55,389 nt of DNA from Bacteroidaceae bacterium (GCA_017616445.1 JAFZYE010000037.1:1-55389), one strand, 5' to 3'. Positions 45,591-54,627 are shown, counted from the first letter of the stretch. The notes: generated by a model from the sequence alone, not told the origin. Program-made: numbers and translations.

Positions 45591-47255
45591 ATGAGACGAC
45601 TCTTCTTTTGGATAGCAGCCTGTCTGCTATCACTACCCACGTTTGCACAACACGAGCTGCACAACCTCTATATCGACGTAGAACTCCAACCTAATGGTGA
45701 TGCCTACATTACCGAAACACGCGAGATGACGGTCGGATCGGAAGGGACGGAGTGCTACATCGTGATTGGAAACCTCAACGGGAGCGTAGTGAACGACCTC
45801 AGCGTAACGGATGAGACAGGTCGCACGTACGACTACATCGGACTTTGGAACGTCAACCGCTCTCGTAGCGAGAAAGCCAACAAGTGTGGCATCGTGCAGA
45901 AAGAGAACGGTTACGAGTTGTGCTGGGGTATCGGCGAACCAGGCAAACGTACTTATGTCACATCCTACATCGTCACCGACCTCCTTCGCGGCTACTCCGA
46001 ATCCGACGGATTCAACTATATGTTTGTCGCTCGCAACATACAGCCCTACCCTCAGCATGTCGAGCTCACCATGTGGGCAGCCGACGGGACAGAGCTCAAC
46101 GACTCCGTTGCCAACATCTGGAGCTTCGGACACGTAGGCGAAATCTGGTTCGGCGACAGTTGCATCAACGCAGAAAGCACAGAGCCGTTCGCTGACGGCT
46201 ACTCCATGATTATCATGGCTGAGTTCGCAAAGGGAATCTTCTCGCCAAAGGTTCAGAACACCGAATCGTTCGAGACCGTCAAAGAACGTGCCTTCGAAGG
46301 GAGTGACTACCTCATGGAGGAGGAATCCGATTCCTTTGACGATTGGATGGATCGCATCATCGGAGGAATCGTCTCAATCGGTTGCTTGCTCTTTGCAGGA
46401 CTCTGTCTCATCGGCTGGCCTGTCTATTGGGCTTGGCAGAAATACAAGTTCAACAAAGACCTTCAGTGGTATCGTGAAATCCCCTTCAGTGGCAACCTGC
46501 ATACAGCCAACGACGTGCTCAACGTCTTCAAATTTTCAGGCAAGGACTACAACAAACTGCTCTCGGCCTTAGTGGCCAAACTCATCGCTGACGGCTGCAT
46601 CAGTGTCGAGCCGCGTCCTGACGCAAAGGGAGAAATCAAACCCTTCTTCGTCATCCACGAATGGCCTGCCAATGCCAGCACACAACCGCTACTGCGTCAG
46701 CTCCATCGCATCTTCAAGGTGGCAGCAGGTTCCGACTCCGTACTCGAAGCCCGCGAGTTGCGCGACTACATGAAGAACAAAGCCAACAGCAACACCACCG
46801 AATCGTTCGCCAAGGCACTCCACACCTCATCCATGAGCATCTCGTCCTGCCAACGCCAGAGGGACGAAGTGCGTAAGCTCCTCGGCCTTCGCAAGTTCCT
46901 CAAAGAGTTCTCACTCCTCGACGAGCGAGGCATCAAGGATGTCAAGCTTTGGAAAGACTATATGGTCTATGCTACCCTCTTCGGCATATCCAAGCAAGTC
47001 ATCAGCGACATGCGCAAGATTAACCCAGAGTTCTTCGAATTAGACAATATAGCCGACCAGATGGTAGCAAGCGTGGAAGTACCTGCTGTCTATACCGTGC
47101 TCCATCAAGGCATCTCCGAAGCCTACATCAACAAGCTGTCAAAAGAATACGCTGCCCGTGGTGGTTCGAGCCGTAGCTTCGGAGGCGGTGGCCACTCTTC
47201 GTTCGGAGGCGGTGGCGGCTTCTCAGGAGGTGGCTGCGGAGGAGGAATCCGATAA
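45591..47255 (+). CDS. DUF2207 membrane protein with glycine-rich C-terminus
   Basis: A 554-aa protein: signal peptide (FFWIAACLLSLPTFA), an extracytoplasmic DUF2207 beta domain (about 20-225; LYIDVELQPNGDAYITETREM is the typical opening), a transmembrane segment at about 258-284 (IIGGIVSIGCLLFAGLCLIGWPVYWAW), and a cytoplasmic part with helical segments, ending in a Gly-rich tail (SSFGGGGGFSGGGCGGG). This order is standard for the family, except that a second membrane helix often seen after the cytoplasmic part is absent. It is cotranscribed with lemA. The activity is unknown. Confidence 0.9.
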   Translation: MRRLFFWIAACLLSLPTFAQHELHNLYIDVELQPNGDAYITETREMTVGSEGTECYIVIGNLNGSVVNDLSVTDETGRTYDYIGLWNVNRSRSEKANKCGIVQKENGYELCWGIGEPGKRTYVTSYIVTDLLRGYSESDGFNYMFVARNIQPYPQHVELTMWAADGTELNDSVANIWSFGHVGEIWFGDSCINAESTEPFADGYSMIIMAEFAKGIFSPKVQNTESFETVKERAFEGSDYLMEEESDSFDDWMDRIIGGIVSIGCLLFAGLCLIGWPVYWAWQKYKFNKDLQWYREIPFSGNLHTANDVLNVFKFSGKDYNKLLSALVAKLIADGCISVEPRPDAKGEIKPFFVIHEWPANASTQPLLRQLHRIFKVAAGSDSVLEARELRDYMKNKANSNTTESFAKALHTSSMSISSCQRQRDEVRKLLGLRKFLKEFSLLDERGIKDVKLWKDYMVYATLFGISKQVISDMRKINPEFFELDNIADQMVASVEVPAVYTVLHQGISEAYINKLSKEYAARGGSSRSFGGGGHSSFGGGGGFSGGGCGGGIR

Positions 47256-47274
47256 AAAGGAAGCCCTGGAAAAG

Positions 47275-47306
47275 GAGACAAGAAGACAAGAAGACAAGGA
47301 GACAAG
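47275..47306. repeat. 8-bp tandem array, four units
   Basis: GGAGACAA, GAAGACAA, GAAGACAA, GGAGACAA, shortly after the DUF2207 stop. Confidence 0.85.
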
Positions 47307-47356
47307 ACAATAGATTGCAGGTATTCTCGTATTCCAAATCCAAAGAGATAAATTAT

Positions 47357-47389
47357 AAATTGTAAATAGTAAATCGTCAAATTGTAAAT
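47357..47389. repeat. 33-bp dispersed repeat, copy 2
   Basis: 32 of 33 positions match 3160-3192. Here the repeat runs into the start codon of the next gene, supplying its AT. Confidence 0.85.
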
Positions 47390-49805
47390 GAAAATGGTTA
47401 AACTAAACAAAATCCTTTTGGGAACCTTCGTGATTGCAACCGCCAGTCTGATGCTCTCATGTAGCAGCAAAGACGACGACAACGGAGGAAACAACAACAA
47501 TCTTGTGATTCCCAACCAGTCAACCCGCATTGCAGTGCTGAACGGCACTATGAAAACAACAGAGCTCTATGGACTCGTACACGACAACAACGGCAACCCA
47601 ATCTCAGGCGTGACCGTAGGTAGCGGTACAGCTGTTACGACCACTGATGCATCTGGTACATTCGCGTTAGCCAACATTGAAGTCGTAAAAGGACGTACCG
47701 TCGTCGACTTCAAGAAAGACGGCTACTTCACCGTAGTACGTTCGTTCACCGAAGCCGACAAAGACGAGTGGGATGTAGTGATGATAAGCAAGAACGACGT
47801 TTCGAGCGCAACATCCGAATCCTATAAGTCGAACGAGAAGGTTACATTGGAAACGCTGGACGGCATGCAGGTAGAGATGCCTGCCGACGGTTACAAGAAC
47901 GCAGCGACAGGAGCAGCCTACAATGGTACCGTAAACACCGAGATGGTCTATCTCGATCCCGATGACGACAACTTCGCAAGCATGATGCCAGGTGGTGACC
48001 TCGCTGCAGTAAGGAGCGACAACTCCGAGGTGCAACTCGTCAGCTACGGTATGACCAAGGTCGACATGTCCGACGCATCAGGCAACAAGCTGCAACTGCA
48101 GGACGGTAAAGAGGCCGAACTGACCTTCCCTATTCCTGAGAGCTTCAAAGGCAAGGAACTGCCTGCCACCATTCCACTCTGGAGTTTCAACGAGAGCACA
48201 GGTCTTTGGGAAGAAGAAGGTGAGGCAACCCTTCAGGACGGAGTCTATGTAGGTAGCGTAAAGCACTTCTCATGGGTGAACCTCGACTGGCCTGAGAGCC
48301 GTGTAACTTGTGTCATTACTGTCAAGACCAAGACGGGGAAAGTCGTTCCAAGAACCATCGTTCATGTCGGACAGACCACAGCTGTGACGAATGCCGAAGG
48401 CCGTGCCCAGTGTTTCATTCCTGAGAACACGGATGTTGACATCTGCATCAAGCCACAGGACTATGGCAACTACTCACCAGAGGTAAGCGTCCATGTCAAC
48501 GGCGTTGCAGGAGGCGGCACAGTACAGAAGGAGCTGGTGGTTCCCGACATGGCAACCATCAAGGGTAAGGTAGTGAACAAAGACGGGTCTTCGTTATCAA
48601 CCGTATGGATTGAATACGGACTGGAAGAGACTCGCAAGGCACACACCGACCTCGACGGTGCGTTCACCATCATGGCACCAGCCGACTACACAGGCGTTGC
48701 CACACTCAAGATACGTGCAGCAAATGGCGAGTACTTCACAAAGGCGATTGAGCTTACAGGCGACGACATCGACTTGGGCGACATCGACATCAACGCAAAG
48801 ATTGAGTACAAAGAAGGCGGTGTGATACTGGTTACAACCGACGACGACAAGACCTACGAACTCCCCATACAGATGGAAAACAACTTCGACAACGGAGCCA
48901 TCATCGTGGACAGCATGCTCATGGTTATCAGCTCTACCAACATGGGTAGCACAGAAGCAATGGCCGAAGATGAAGAGCCAGACGAAGAATTGTTGTGGGT
49001 ATTTGAATGCGATAACTACGACAGTCGCATGGGTACTGGTACGGGCAGCTTCATTTGGGAGCTGAAAAGCCCTCAAAAGATGACCATGGCCCTCGTTAAC
49101 AAAACAGCATCCTTTACAACTCGCATAAGCGACAATAAGCTGTCTTTGGACATGAGTGGACGCGGTGTCTTCATCAACATAGAGAGTGAGGATGACTACC
49201 TGCAGTTTGCCAACATCGATATGGAAAAGGGCAATGCCAATTTCGTTGGCTCCGGAATGAACTTCGACATCCTGTACCACGGCAACACGGTACGTCCGCT
49301 CACATCAAAGCAAATGCCAGCCTTCGCGCAGAAGGTATTCCTTCTATCATATCCTGTAGGACTCCTGATGCAATCGAAATACTTCCAGAAAGGCAGCATA
49401 GGATTCCAAAATGGCGATTATAATCGATTCAAGACATTGGCAACCAATGCCCTGCGTCTCGGATTGCCGCTGATCAGCTCAATGGATATGGGCCAAGGCG
49501 ACGATATGTTTGAAGTTGTTTACTACGGCAACCAAAAATTAGTCATTGTAAAATTCGACCCAAGTATCAAGTGGGATGCCGAAGCAGCACAGACAGGTAG
49601 CGCATTCAGCTTCGATGCTCCAATCGAATTGGTTGTCGTAGAGGGCATCGAACAAGAATTCATCGATATGGTGATGAACATGGGCGGTTCTGATGAATCA
49701 GAAGACGAAGTGCTCAGAACACCGCGACGTGCCCCACACAAGCTTTCATTCTTAAGCCGACTGAAGCAACAGCTCAAACCAACAAAACCAACAAGGAAAT
49801 TCTAA
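47388..49805 (+). CDS. large lipoprotein with carboxypeptidase-regulatory-like domains
   Basis: An 805-aa lipoprotein (signal peptide ending LMLSC, Cys25, then a polar Asp/Asn linker). Beta-sandwich domains of the carboxypeptidase-regulatory type are seen at about 60-130 (LYGLVHDNNGNPISGVTVGSG, VDFKKDGYFTV), 305-380 (KTGKVVPRTIVHVG) and 388-465 (IKGKVVNKDGSSLSTVWIEYG, TDLDGAFTIMAP). The region 130-300 contains GAAYNGTVNTEMVYLDPDD and HFSWVNLDWP, a pattern I associate with Bacteroidota surface lipoproteins. The last 300 residues are unrecognised and end in a basic tail. A second ATG two codons on is possible. A surface-exposed or periplasmic binding role is inferred. Confidence 0.8.
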   Translation: MKMVKLNKILLGTFVIATASLMLSCSSKDDDNGGNNNNLVIPNQSTRIAVLNGTMKTTELYGLVHDNNGNPISGVTVGSGTAVTTTDASGTFALANIEVVKGRTVVDFKKDGYFTVVRSFTEADKDEWDVVMISKNDVSSATSESYKSNEKVTLETLDGMQVEMPADGYKNAATGAAYNGTVNTEMVYLDPDDDNFASMMPGGDLAAVRSDNSEVQLVSYGMTKVDMSDASGNKLQLQDGKEAELTFPIPESFKGKELPATIPLWSFNESTGLWEEEGEATLQDGVYVGSVKHFSWVNLDWPESRVTCVITVKTKTGKVVPRTIVHVGQTTAVTNAEGRAQCFIPENTDVDICIKPQDYGNYSPEVSVHVNGVAGGGTVQKELVVPDMATIKGKVVNKDGSSLSTVWIEYGLEETRKAHTDLDGAFTIMAPADYTGVATLKIRAANGEYFTKAIELTGDDIDLGDIDINAKIEYKEGGVILVTTDDDKTYELPIQMENNFDNGAIIVDSMLMVISSTNMGSTEAMAEDEEPDEELLWVFECDNYDSRMGTGTGSFIWELKSPQKMTMALVNKTASFTTRISDNKLSLDMSGRGVFINIESEDDYLQFANIDMEKGNANFVGSGMNFDILYHGNTVRPLTSKQMPAFAQKVFLLSYPVGLLMQSKYFQKGSIGFQNGDYNRFKTLATNALRLGLPLISSMDMGQGDDMFEVVYYGNQKLVIVKFDPSIKWDAEAAQTGSAFSFDAPIELVVVEGIEQEFIDMVMNMGGSDESEDEVLRTPRRAPHKLSFLSRLKQQLKPTKPTRKF

Positions 49806-49811
49806 CACAGC

Positions 49812-49842
49812 AACGGACAGGGTTCAAATCCTGTCCGTTTTG
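49812..49842 (+). terminator. Rho-independent terminator of the lipoprotein gene
   Basis: AACGGACAGG and CCTGTCCGTT form a perfect 10-bp stem around GTTCAAAT, followed by TTGGTTG. The arms resemble those of the terminator at 17032. Confidence 0.75.
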
Positions 49843-49885
49843 GTTGTTATGGTATATAGGGGGAAGGAGTATGACCCTTGTGACG

Positions 49886-49940
49886 ACACTCACATTAAGC
49901 CCCAACGGGGCGACATAGTATTATAGCAAACGGACAAGGT
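49886..49940. repeat. dispersed hairpin repeat, copy 2
   Basis: CACTCAC, hairpin GCCCC-AAC-GGGGC (49899-49911), then GACATAGTATTATAGCAAA and CGGACAAGG. It corresponds to 16971-17045. In both places it is near a CGGACA...TGTCCG terminator. Confidence 0.75.
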
Positions 49941-50132
49941 TAGAAATTCACAACAAAACTTAGGTCATCTTAGCTTTCGTCAAGATGAGGTGATGTAAAA
50001 GCCGCCATGTGTCATAAGAAACACGTGGCAAATTTATACTAATCATATTACAAAACGTAACGAAAAACGGGAAATTTCTTTATATTTCATCGAATTCTTG
50101 CATGAAGCTATACGGAGTTGATGATTTTTCAC

Positions 50133-50140
50133 TACATTTG
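50133..50140 (+). promoter_or_regulatory. -7 box of the DUF6261 gene
   Basis: TACATTTG; if used, the leader would be about 515 nt. The -33 region is not convincing. Confidence 0.5.
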
Positions 50141-50203
50141 CAATAGAAAAATTTGGTTTTAGAGCCAACAGTTTATCGTAACGTCATAAATCCACTAAAC
50201 AAA

Positions 50204-50289
50204 CTTTTTTGCGATACAACGAAGGCTGCCTGCTCATACCCTGAAATGGGGCGTGGGCATTGAAGGTATACAACAGTATCGCAAAAAGG
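50204..50289 (+). other. strongly structured segment of the DUF6261 leader
   Basis: TTTTTGCGATAC (50206-50217) pairs with GTATCGCAAAAA (50276-50287). Inside, TGCCTGC pairs with GTGGGCA (two G-U pairs) and ACCC with GGG(G). The whole folds into one long hairpin with internal loops. No known RNA family is recognised. It could also be a small non-autonomous element with terminal inverted repeats, though I see no target duplication. Confidence 0.55.
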
Positions 50290-50441
50290 AAGTGGACCTT
50301 ATGACGTATGTTGTTATCCGTAAATGCATAACGCCTCTTTTTTAAGAAAAACAAAAACAGGCGATATATGACTATGAAGCAGCAAATCTGCAATAAGGAA
50401 GGACGACCTCCGCCTGCACATGACGGGCCATGAGGCAACCT

Positions 50442-50609
50442 CGAATGGGGGTCGTTGGAGCTCGCAAAAAGATTATGAAACCTCGAACGAGAGTCGTTGA
50501 AGGCCACACAACGATTGTGAAACCAGGAACGAGGGTCGTTGGAACCCGCACAACGATTGTGAAACCAGGAACGAGGGTCGTTGGAACTCGTTTAACGATA
50601 GAGTAAGCT
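50442..50609. repeat. 42-bp tandem repeat, four copies
   Basis: Copies start at 50442, 50484, 50526 and 50568; a weak fifth may precede. Each copy holds two 13-nt palindromes 21 bp apart: AACGA-GGG-TCGTT and CACAA-CGA-TTGTG. In the first copy the first palindrome is AATGG-GGG-TCGTT, which keeps pairing by G-U. The last copy has lost the second palindrome. Confidence 0.85.
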
Positions 50610-50662
50610 CGAACGACACCAGAATGAACTAACCCAATTATTAATCCTTAAAAAGTGTATTT

Positions 50663-51841
50663 ATGGCAGAAACTAATCAACTGAATCATGCGTGGTTGGC
50701 ATCATTGGCCAATCCGCATCATGACGGCACGACACAGCAGATTGACGATTTCGTAGCCGCTTTTACAACCGACAACCAAGTATTTAATCAGAAGAAAGCA
50801 GTCATCCATCAAGCTCGACTGAAGGAAGATGAAGTATGGCTGAAATCGCAACGCGACGCAGTGGTGCCATTGCTCGAAGCAGCCGACAAGAAGCAGGATA
50901 GTTACATCACGGCAACACGTTATATCATCAATGCACATGCAGGACTGCCAGAAGACGAGGCAACGAAGACCGAGGCACAGCAGTGTGCACAAGTATTCAA
51001 AGACTATAATTTCCGCACTGATGATGCCTACGGCGCAGAGTCGGACAAAATCATCCAGATGCAGCAGAACCTGCAAGCCCATCAGACGTACCTGACGAAC
51101 ATAGGTGCATGGACATTCTTCACCAAAGCAGTGGAGCAAGCCCAGTTGGTTCGTCAGTACCTCGGCCAGCGAGCACAGACCAAGGGTGAGTTCGTGAAGG
51201 GCGAGATGAAGTCAGCACGCAAGGCCACCGACCAGGCCATAGCCGAACTCTACAAGACCATCACGGCCATGATGGAACTCATACCATCGGCCGAACTTAC
51301 CGCACTCTACACAAAATTGAAGGGTATCGAAATCTATGCACGCCAATACTATTTGGGCGATGGCTCCGCAGTAGGATCAGGTGGAGGAACCTCCACTAAC
51401 ACCTCCCAAGGAGGGGAATCGAATGGTTCAGGAAGTTCTGGAGGTACAGGTGGTACTGGAGGTACAGGTGGTTCTGGAGGTACAGGTGGTTCTGGAGGTT
51501 CTGGAGATTCAGGAGGATCAAGCGGTTCCGGAGATTCAGGAGGTTCAAGCGGCACAGGCGGTTCAAGCGCCGTAGCAGCTCCAACAATCAGCGGAACCAC
51601 TCCGTTCGACAACTCGACTCAGGTAACCATCGGTGGCCCAGAAGGTGCAAGCATCAAATACACCACCAACGGTATAGCTCCAACGTTAACGTACGGTAAT
51701 GACTACGAGGAGGCAATCACGCTCAATGCATCTGCAACCGTGAAAGCAGTAGCCATCGTAGACGGCCAAGTTAGCGAGGTCACTTCTAAGCAGTTCACGA
51801 AGAACGGAGAGAGCGGTGGAGGAGGTGAAGAGGGAATGTAA
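50663..51841 (+). CDS. DUF6261 protein with Gly/Ser linker and chitobiase-type C-terminal domain
   Basis: A 392-aa protein without signal peptide. Residues about 5-235 are an all-helical domain that I recognise as DUF6261 (HDGTTQQIDDFVAAFTTDNQVFN..., NFRTDDAYGAESDKIIQMQQ, LYTKLKGIEIYARQYYLGD). A 70-residue Gly/Ser-rich linker (about 238-308) of GGT/GGS/GDS triplets follows, partly made by a REP-like insertion, then a chitobiase/fibronectin-III-associated domain (about 311-380: APTISGTTPFDNSTQVTI, IKYTTNG) and the tail GGGGEEGM. TTAATCCTT precedes the ATG by 13 bp. The leader carries the 42-bp array. The stop region matches the DUF6266-like gene at DNA level. Function unknown; lack of a signal peptide is odd for the C-terminal domain type. 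Confidence 0.78.
   Translation: MAETNQLNHAWLASLANPHHDGTTQQIDDFVAAFTTDNQVFNQKKAVIHQARLKEDEVWLKSQRDAVVPLLEAADKKQDSYITATRYIINAHAGLPEDEATKTEAQQCAQVFKDYNFRTDDAYGAESDKIIQMQQNLQAHQTYLTNIGAWTFFTKAVEQAQLVRQYLGQRAQTKGEFVKGEMKSARKATDQAIAELYKTITAMMELIPSAELTALYTKLKGIEIYARQYYLGDGSAVGSGGGTSTNTSQGGESNGSGSSGGTGGTGGTGGSGGTGGSGGSGDSGGSSGSGDSGGSSGTGGSSAVAAPTISGTTPFDNSTQVTIGGPEGASIKYTTNGIAPTLTYGNDYEEAITLNASATVKAVAIVDGQVSEVTSKQFTKNGESGGGGEEGM
51389..51418. repeat. REP-like element inside the DUF6261 coding region
   Basis: CCTCCACTAACACCTCCC-AA-GGAGGGG reads in frame as TSTNTSQGGE within the linker. Its palindromic part is CCTCCCAAGGAGGGG (51402-51416). Confidence 0.65.
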
Positions 51842-51842
51842 C

Positions 51843-51898
51843 AGCAGACCAAGATCCGCTCCCCAAGCCCCCTCCCTTTAGAGCGGGGGTGACGGGTG
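51843..51898. repeat. REP-like element 3' of the DUF6261 gene
   Basis: Begins AGCAGACC, has CCCCCTCCCTTTAGAGCGGGGG as core (51869-51889) and ends GTGACGGGTG, like 21411-21490. Confidence 0.65.
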
Positions 51899-51938
51899 AA
51901 GAAGTTTGAAAAAAAGCAATGTAAAAACGTAAGAAATG

Positions 51939-51961
51939 GGAGAGCAACGGCTCTCCTTTTT
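51939..51961. terminator. bidirectional terminator
   Basis: GGAGAGC pairs with GCTCTCC around AACG, then TTTTTA. It lies between the convergent DUF6261 and GH27 genes. Confidence 0.82.
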
Positions 51962-54440
51962 ATTTCATCAGCATCACCTTATTATTATATATATACAGTC
52001 CTTTTGTGGGGGTGGTGACGGCGCGGCCTTGAAGATCGAAGGATTTGCCGTTCCCCCTAAAGGGGGTTAGGGGGTCTTGAATTCCTTCGGCAACCTTGTC
52101 GCCTAAGCGGAAGAGCTTCACGCCATGACTGGGCACGACGGTCTCAATGGTGCCTGAGACGGTGCCGAGCGACTGCTTCTGCCAGATGTCATAGACCGGA
52201 ACGGATTCGGTGGCGGCATAGCCGAGACGGGTGAGGTCGAAGGTGTAAGGCTCGTTGGCGGTGACGTAGAAGAGGAACTCCATCGTGGTGCCCGACGATG
52301 AGGTGTTGTCGGTGTCGCAACTGGAGTCGTAGCCGCAGAGGGCACGGAAGGTCTTGTAGGTGTGTCCCTCGGGCAGGTTGTAGATAAGCGTACACTGGGC
52401 ATTCATGCCGAGACCAGTCTGATAGGTCTTTCCTTCGACCTTGAGTGTGCCACCTTCGACGTTCTTGTTGATATGCAGCGTGCTCCAGTCGGAGGTGTAG
52501 GAGGCAGCTGTGAGCGTAGTGAGCGAGGTCTCGTTGCCCTCAGCATCTATGAGCACAGGGTTGATGAGGTCGGCACGGTCGTAAGAGAAGCCGTCGCCAT
52601 AGCTGCTTACCACAATCTTCAGTTGTTCGGCTCCAGTCACGTCACACTCCATCTGTTTCGACTTCGTGCCTTTGCGCGAGATGAGACCAGAGCGAGCTGC
52701 GGCATCGTCCTGCTCGCTGGTGAGGGGGTTCTGGTCGAACACCATGAAGCGGATGCTGGTCGTAGCTCCCGACTGTCCGATGCCGGAGTCGTCGGCAGCA
52801 GCCATTGCACGGAACCGCACCACATCCATGTCGTCGGGTATCTGGAAGAAGATGGCTGCGTTGGCATCGGTGGAGAAACCGCGGTCGTAGCTTGTGCCCA
52901 TCACCTTCATCTTCCCGCCGTTGTCCACGTTCTTGTTCTCGTAGATGCGCTTAAAGTAATTGGCCGTATAGCCACGAGTCTTGTAGGTACCTGTGAGCGG
53001 CACTTCGGAGCCGTCGCGCAGGATGAGTGTAGGGTTGATCCAGTCGCCGTGGTCGTAGTTGTAGTTGTCGCCTCCGTCATCGACTACCAGCACGAGCGTC
53101 TTCGACCCTTCGGGCCATTCAATGTCGACATCAACGGCATGACCATCGGTGGTATAGGCAATCACCTCTGACTTATACAATGCCTTCGCACCCACCACCC
53201 AGCGGGTGTTGTCGCGCTGGAAGAGCGCCAGGTAGCGGTTGCCTGTTGCAGGGTCTTCACTCGTCCACACTACCCTACCGTTGTCCTCGTCGTTCTCGAC
53301 CTGATGAGCGTCCTTGCCGTATTTGTGCATCTGGTGGTATTCCTCGTTGTTGAGGAGCGACAGGGTGAAGGCATCGTTCTTGGTCATCTCGCCACCGAAG
53401 AACAGCGGCGAATGGCAGATGCCCCAGAGGGTCATCATCGTCAGCTGCTCATCCTGCGAGAGTCGTGTCCAACGTCCCTTGTCCGCACCCGTATAGCCTG
53501 AGTCGCCGATGGTCATGGCAATCTGTCCGAGCGGCAGCATGTCGCAGTCGGCATAGTTGCCCGGACGGGTCACGGTCTCCCAAGCATAAGCCTCGTTGAA
53601 CACCGCATCGACGGCACTCCAATTGTCCCACAGGTCGTCCATCATACGCCACATATTGGCATTCTCAAGGCACTCGTCGGCATAGTGGTATTGTGTCTTT
53701 CCAGGCGAGAGCGACAAGACGATGGGTCGTCCCGTCTGGTCGATGGCACGGCGAATCATGTGAATTTCATCGGTATAGAACGGACGTGAGAGGTCGTCAA
53801 TCTTCAGGAAGTCAACACCCCACTCGGCATAGAGGTCCATGATGGAGTTGTAGTAGAGTTGTCCAGCCTCGTTGTTGCGCACCAGCAAGTTGTCCTTCAG
53901 CCATGTGCAGGGCGATGTCGTTCCGTTATAGACCTGACTCCAAGGAGTTGTCTCGCTGCCTTTCAGCTTATACGACGAACCCACCACCGACTTGGGCACA
54001 CCACGCATGATGTGGATGCCGAACTTCAGACCCATCTTGTGAATCTTGTCGGCCAGAGCCTTGAACCCCTGGTTCTTCCCATCAACCATACACGAAGGGA
54101 ATCGTGTGGGCGAAGGCAGGTAACGGCCATATTCGTCAATCACATAGTCCTGATCGCCCCGTTGGTTGTAGTTGCCGCCACCCAGCGAAGGATGGTTGCA
54201 GTACCAGCGGATGTCAATCACCACATACTCCCACCCATGACGAACGAGGTCGTTGTCGACCAAGTATTGTGCGTTCTGCATCACTTCCTTCTCCGTGACA
54301 CTCGAGTAGTAACAGTCCCACGAGTTCCAACCCATCGGCGGTGTCATCGCCCATGTGCGAAAGGTTGCTACGTTGTCTTGAGCCATCGCCATCCCTGTCG
54401 ATAGTATCAGGGAAAGCAAAAATGAAATTGTCTTTGTCAT
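51960..54440 (-). CDS. GH27 alpha-galactosidase with NPCBM domains
   Basis: An 826-aa exported enzyme. After the signal peptide (FLLSLILSTGMAMA) comes the GH27 barrel: MTPPMGWNSWDCYYSSVTE, WEYVVIDIRWY, and the nucleophile Asp215 in VDFLKIDDLS; then RPIVLSLSPG. The barrel and its beta domain end near residue 460. Two NPCBM-type modules follow (about 475-600 and 620-750), each with GYTANYFKRI...NVDNGGKMKV or similar and YDRGFS/YQTGLG. The last 40 residues (FDLQGRAV...KGLYIYNNKVMLMK) look like a type IX-type sorting tail. The stretch just before the tail, DPLTPFRGN, is encoded by a REP-like element. It should remove alpha-galactose (or related) from side chains. Divergent from GH29. Confidence 0.92.
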   Translation of the reverse strand: MTKTISFLLSLILSTGMAMAQDNVATFRTWAMTPPMGWNSWDCYYSSVTEKEVMQNAQYLVDNDLVRHGWEYVVIDIRWYCNHPSLGGGNYNQRGDQDYVIDEYGRYLPSPTRFPSCMVDGKNQGFKALADKIHKMGLKFGIHIMRGVPKSVVGSSYKLKGSETTPWSQVYNGTTSPCTWLKDNLLVRNNEAGQLYYNSIMDLYAEWGVDFLKIDDLSRPFYTDEIHMIRRAIDQTGRPIVLSLSPGKTQYHYADECLENANMWRMMDDLWDNWSAVDAVFNEAYAWETVTRPGNYADCDMLPLGQIAMTIGDSGYTGADKGRWTRLSQDEQLTMMTLWGICHSPLFFGGEMTKNDAFTLSLLNNEEYHQMHKYGKDAHQVENDEDNGRVVWTSEDPATGNRYLALFQRDNTRWVVGAKALYKSEVIAYTTDGHAVDVDIEWPEGSKTLVLVVDDGGDNYNYDHGDWINPTLILRDGSEVPLTGTYKTRGYTANYFKRIYENKNVDNGGKMKVMGTSYDRGFSTDANAAIFFQIPDDMDVVRFRAMAAADDSGIGQSGATTSIRFMVFDQNPLTSEQDDAAARSGLISRKGTKSKQMECDVTGAEQLKIVVSSYGDGFSYDRADLINPVLIDAEGNETSLTTLTAASYTSDWSTLHINKNVEGGTLKVEGKTYQTGLGMNAQCTLIYNLPEGHTYKTFRALCGYDSSCDTDNTSSSGTTMEFLFYVTANEPYTFDLTRLGYAATESVPVYDIWQKQSLGTVSGTIETVVPSHGVKLFRLGDKVAEGIQDPLTPFRGNGKSFDLQGRAVTTPTKGLYIYNNKVMLMK
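52051..52076. repeat. REP-like element inside the GH27 coding region
   Basis: TTCCCCCTAAAGGGGG followed by TTAGGGGGTC; the core CCCCCTAAAGGGGG is palindromic but for one base. It encodes part of DPLTPFRGN on the minus strand. Confidence 0.75.
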
Positions 54441-54627
54441 ATAGTTAGTTAGTTGAATTGATTACGCGACAAAGGTACAAAAAAATTAAGAGTTAAGATT
54501 TAAGAATTAAGAAAAAATGAAGGATTAAGAGTGAAGAATGAAGAAAAACACCAAAAACTCCTAACTCCTAACTTCTAACTCCTAACTTTTTCTTATCTTT
54601 GCAGAGAAATAAGTGAATAAAGAAAAA
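54441..54627. promoter_or_regulatory. divergent promoter region of GH27 and GH29
   Basis: The minus-strand -7 box TACCTTTG is at 54477-54470 (GH27) and the plus-strand TATCTTTG at 54594-54601 (GH29). Between them lie heptamer arrays of opposite sense: TTAAGAG, TTAAGAT, TTAAGAA units at about 54485-54515 and CTCCTAA, CTCCTAA, CTTCTAA, CTCCTAA at 54559-54586. Each array abuts the promoter nearest to it. Confidence 0.7.

Noticed and set aside
49812-49839. tRNA T-arm (GGTTCAAATCC)
   Set aside because: The stem is 10 bp rather than 5, and there is no acceptor, D or anticodon arm; it is a terminator.
50184-50507. 107-aa minus-strand frame in the DUF6261 leader
   Set aside because: It runs through the structured leader and the start of the 42-bp array and has no protein-like features.
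50442-50609. CRISPR array
   Set aside because: The 42-bp copies are contiguous without spacers and no cas genes are present.
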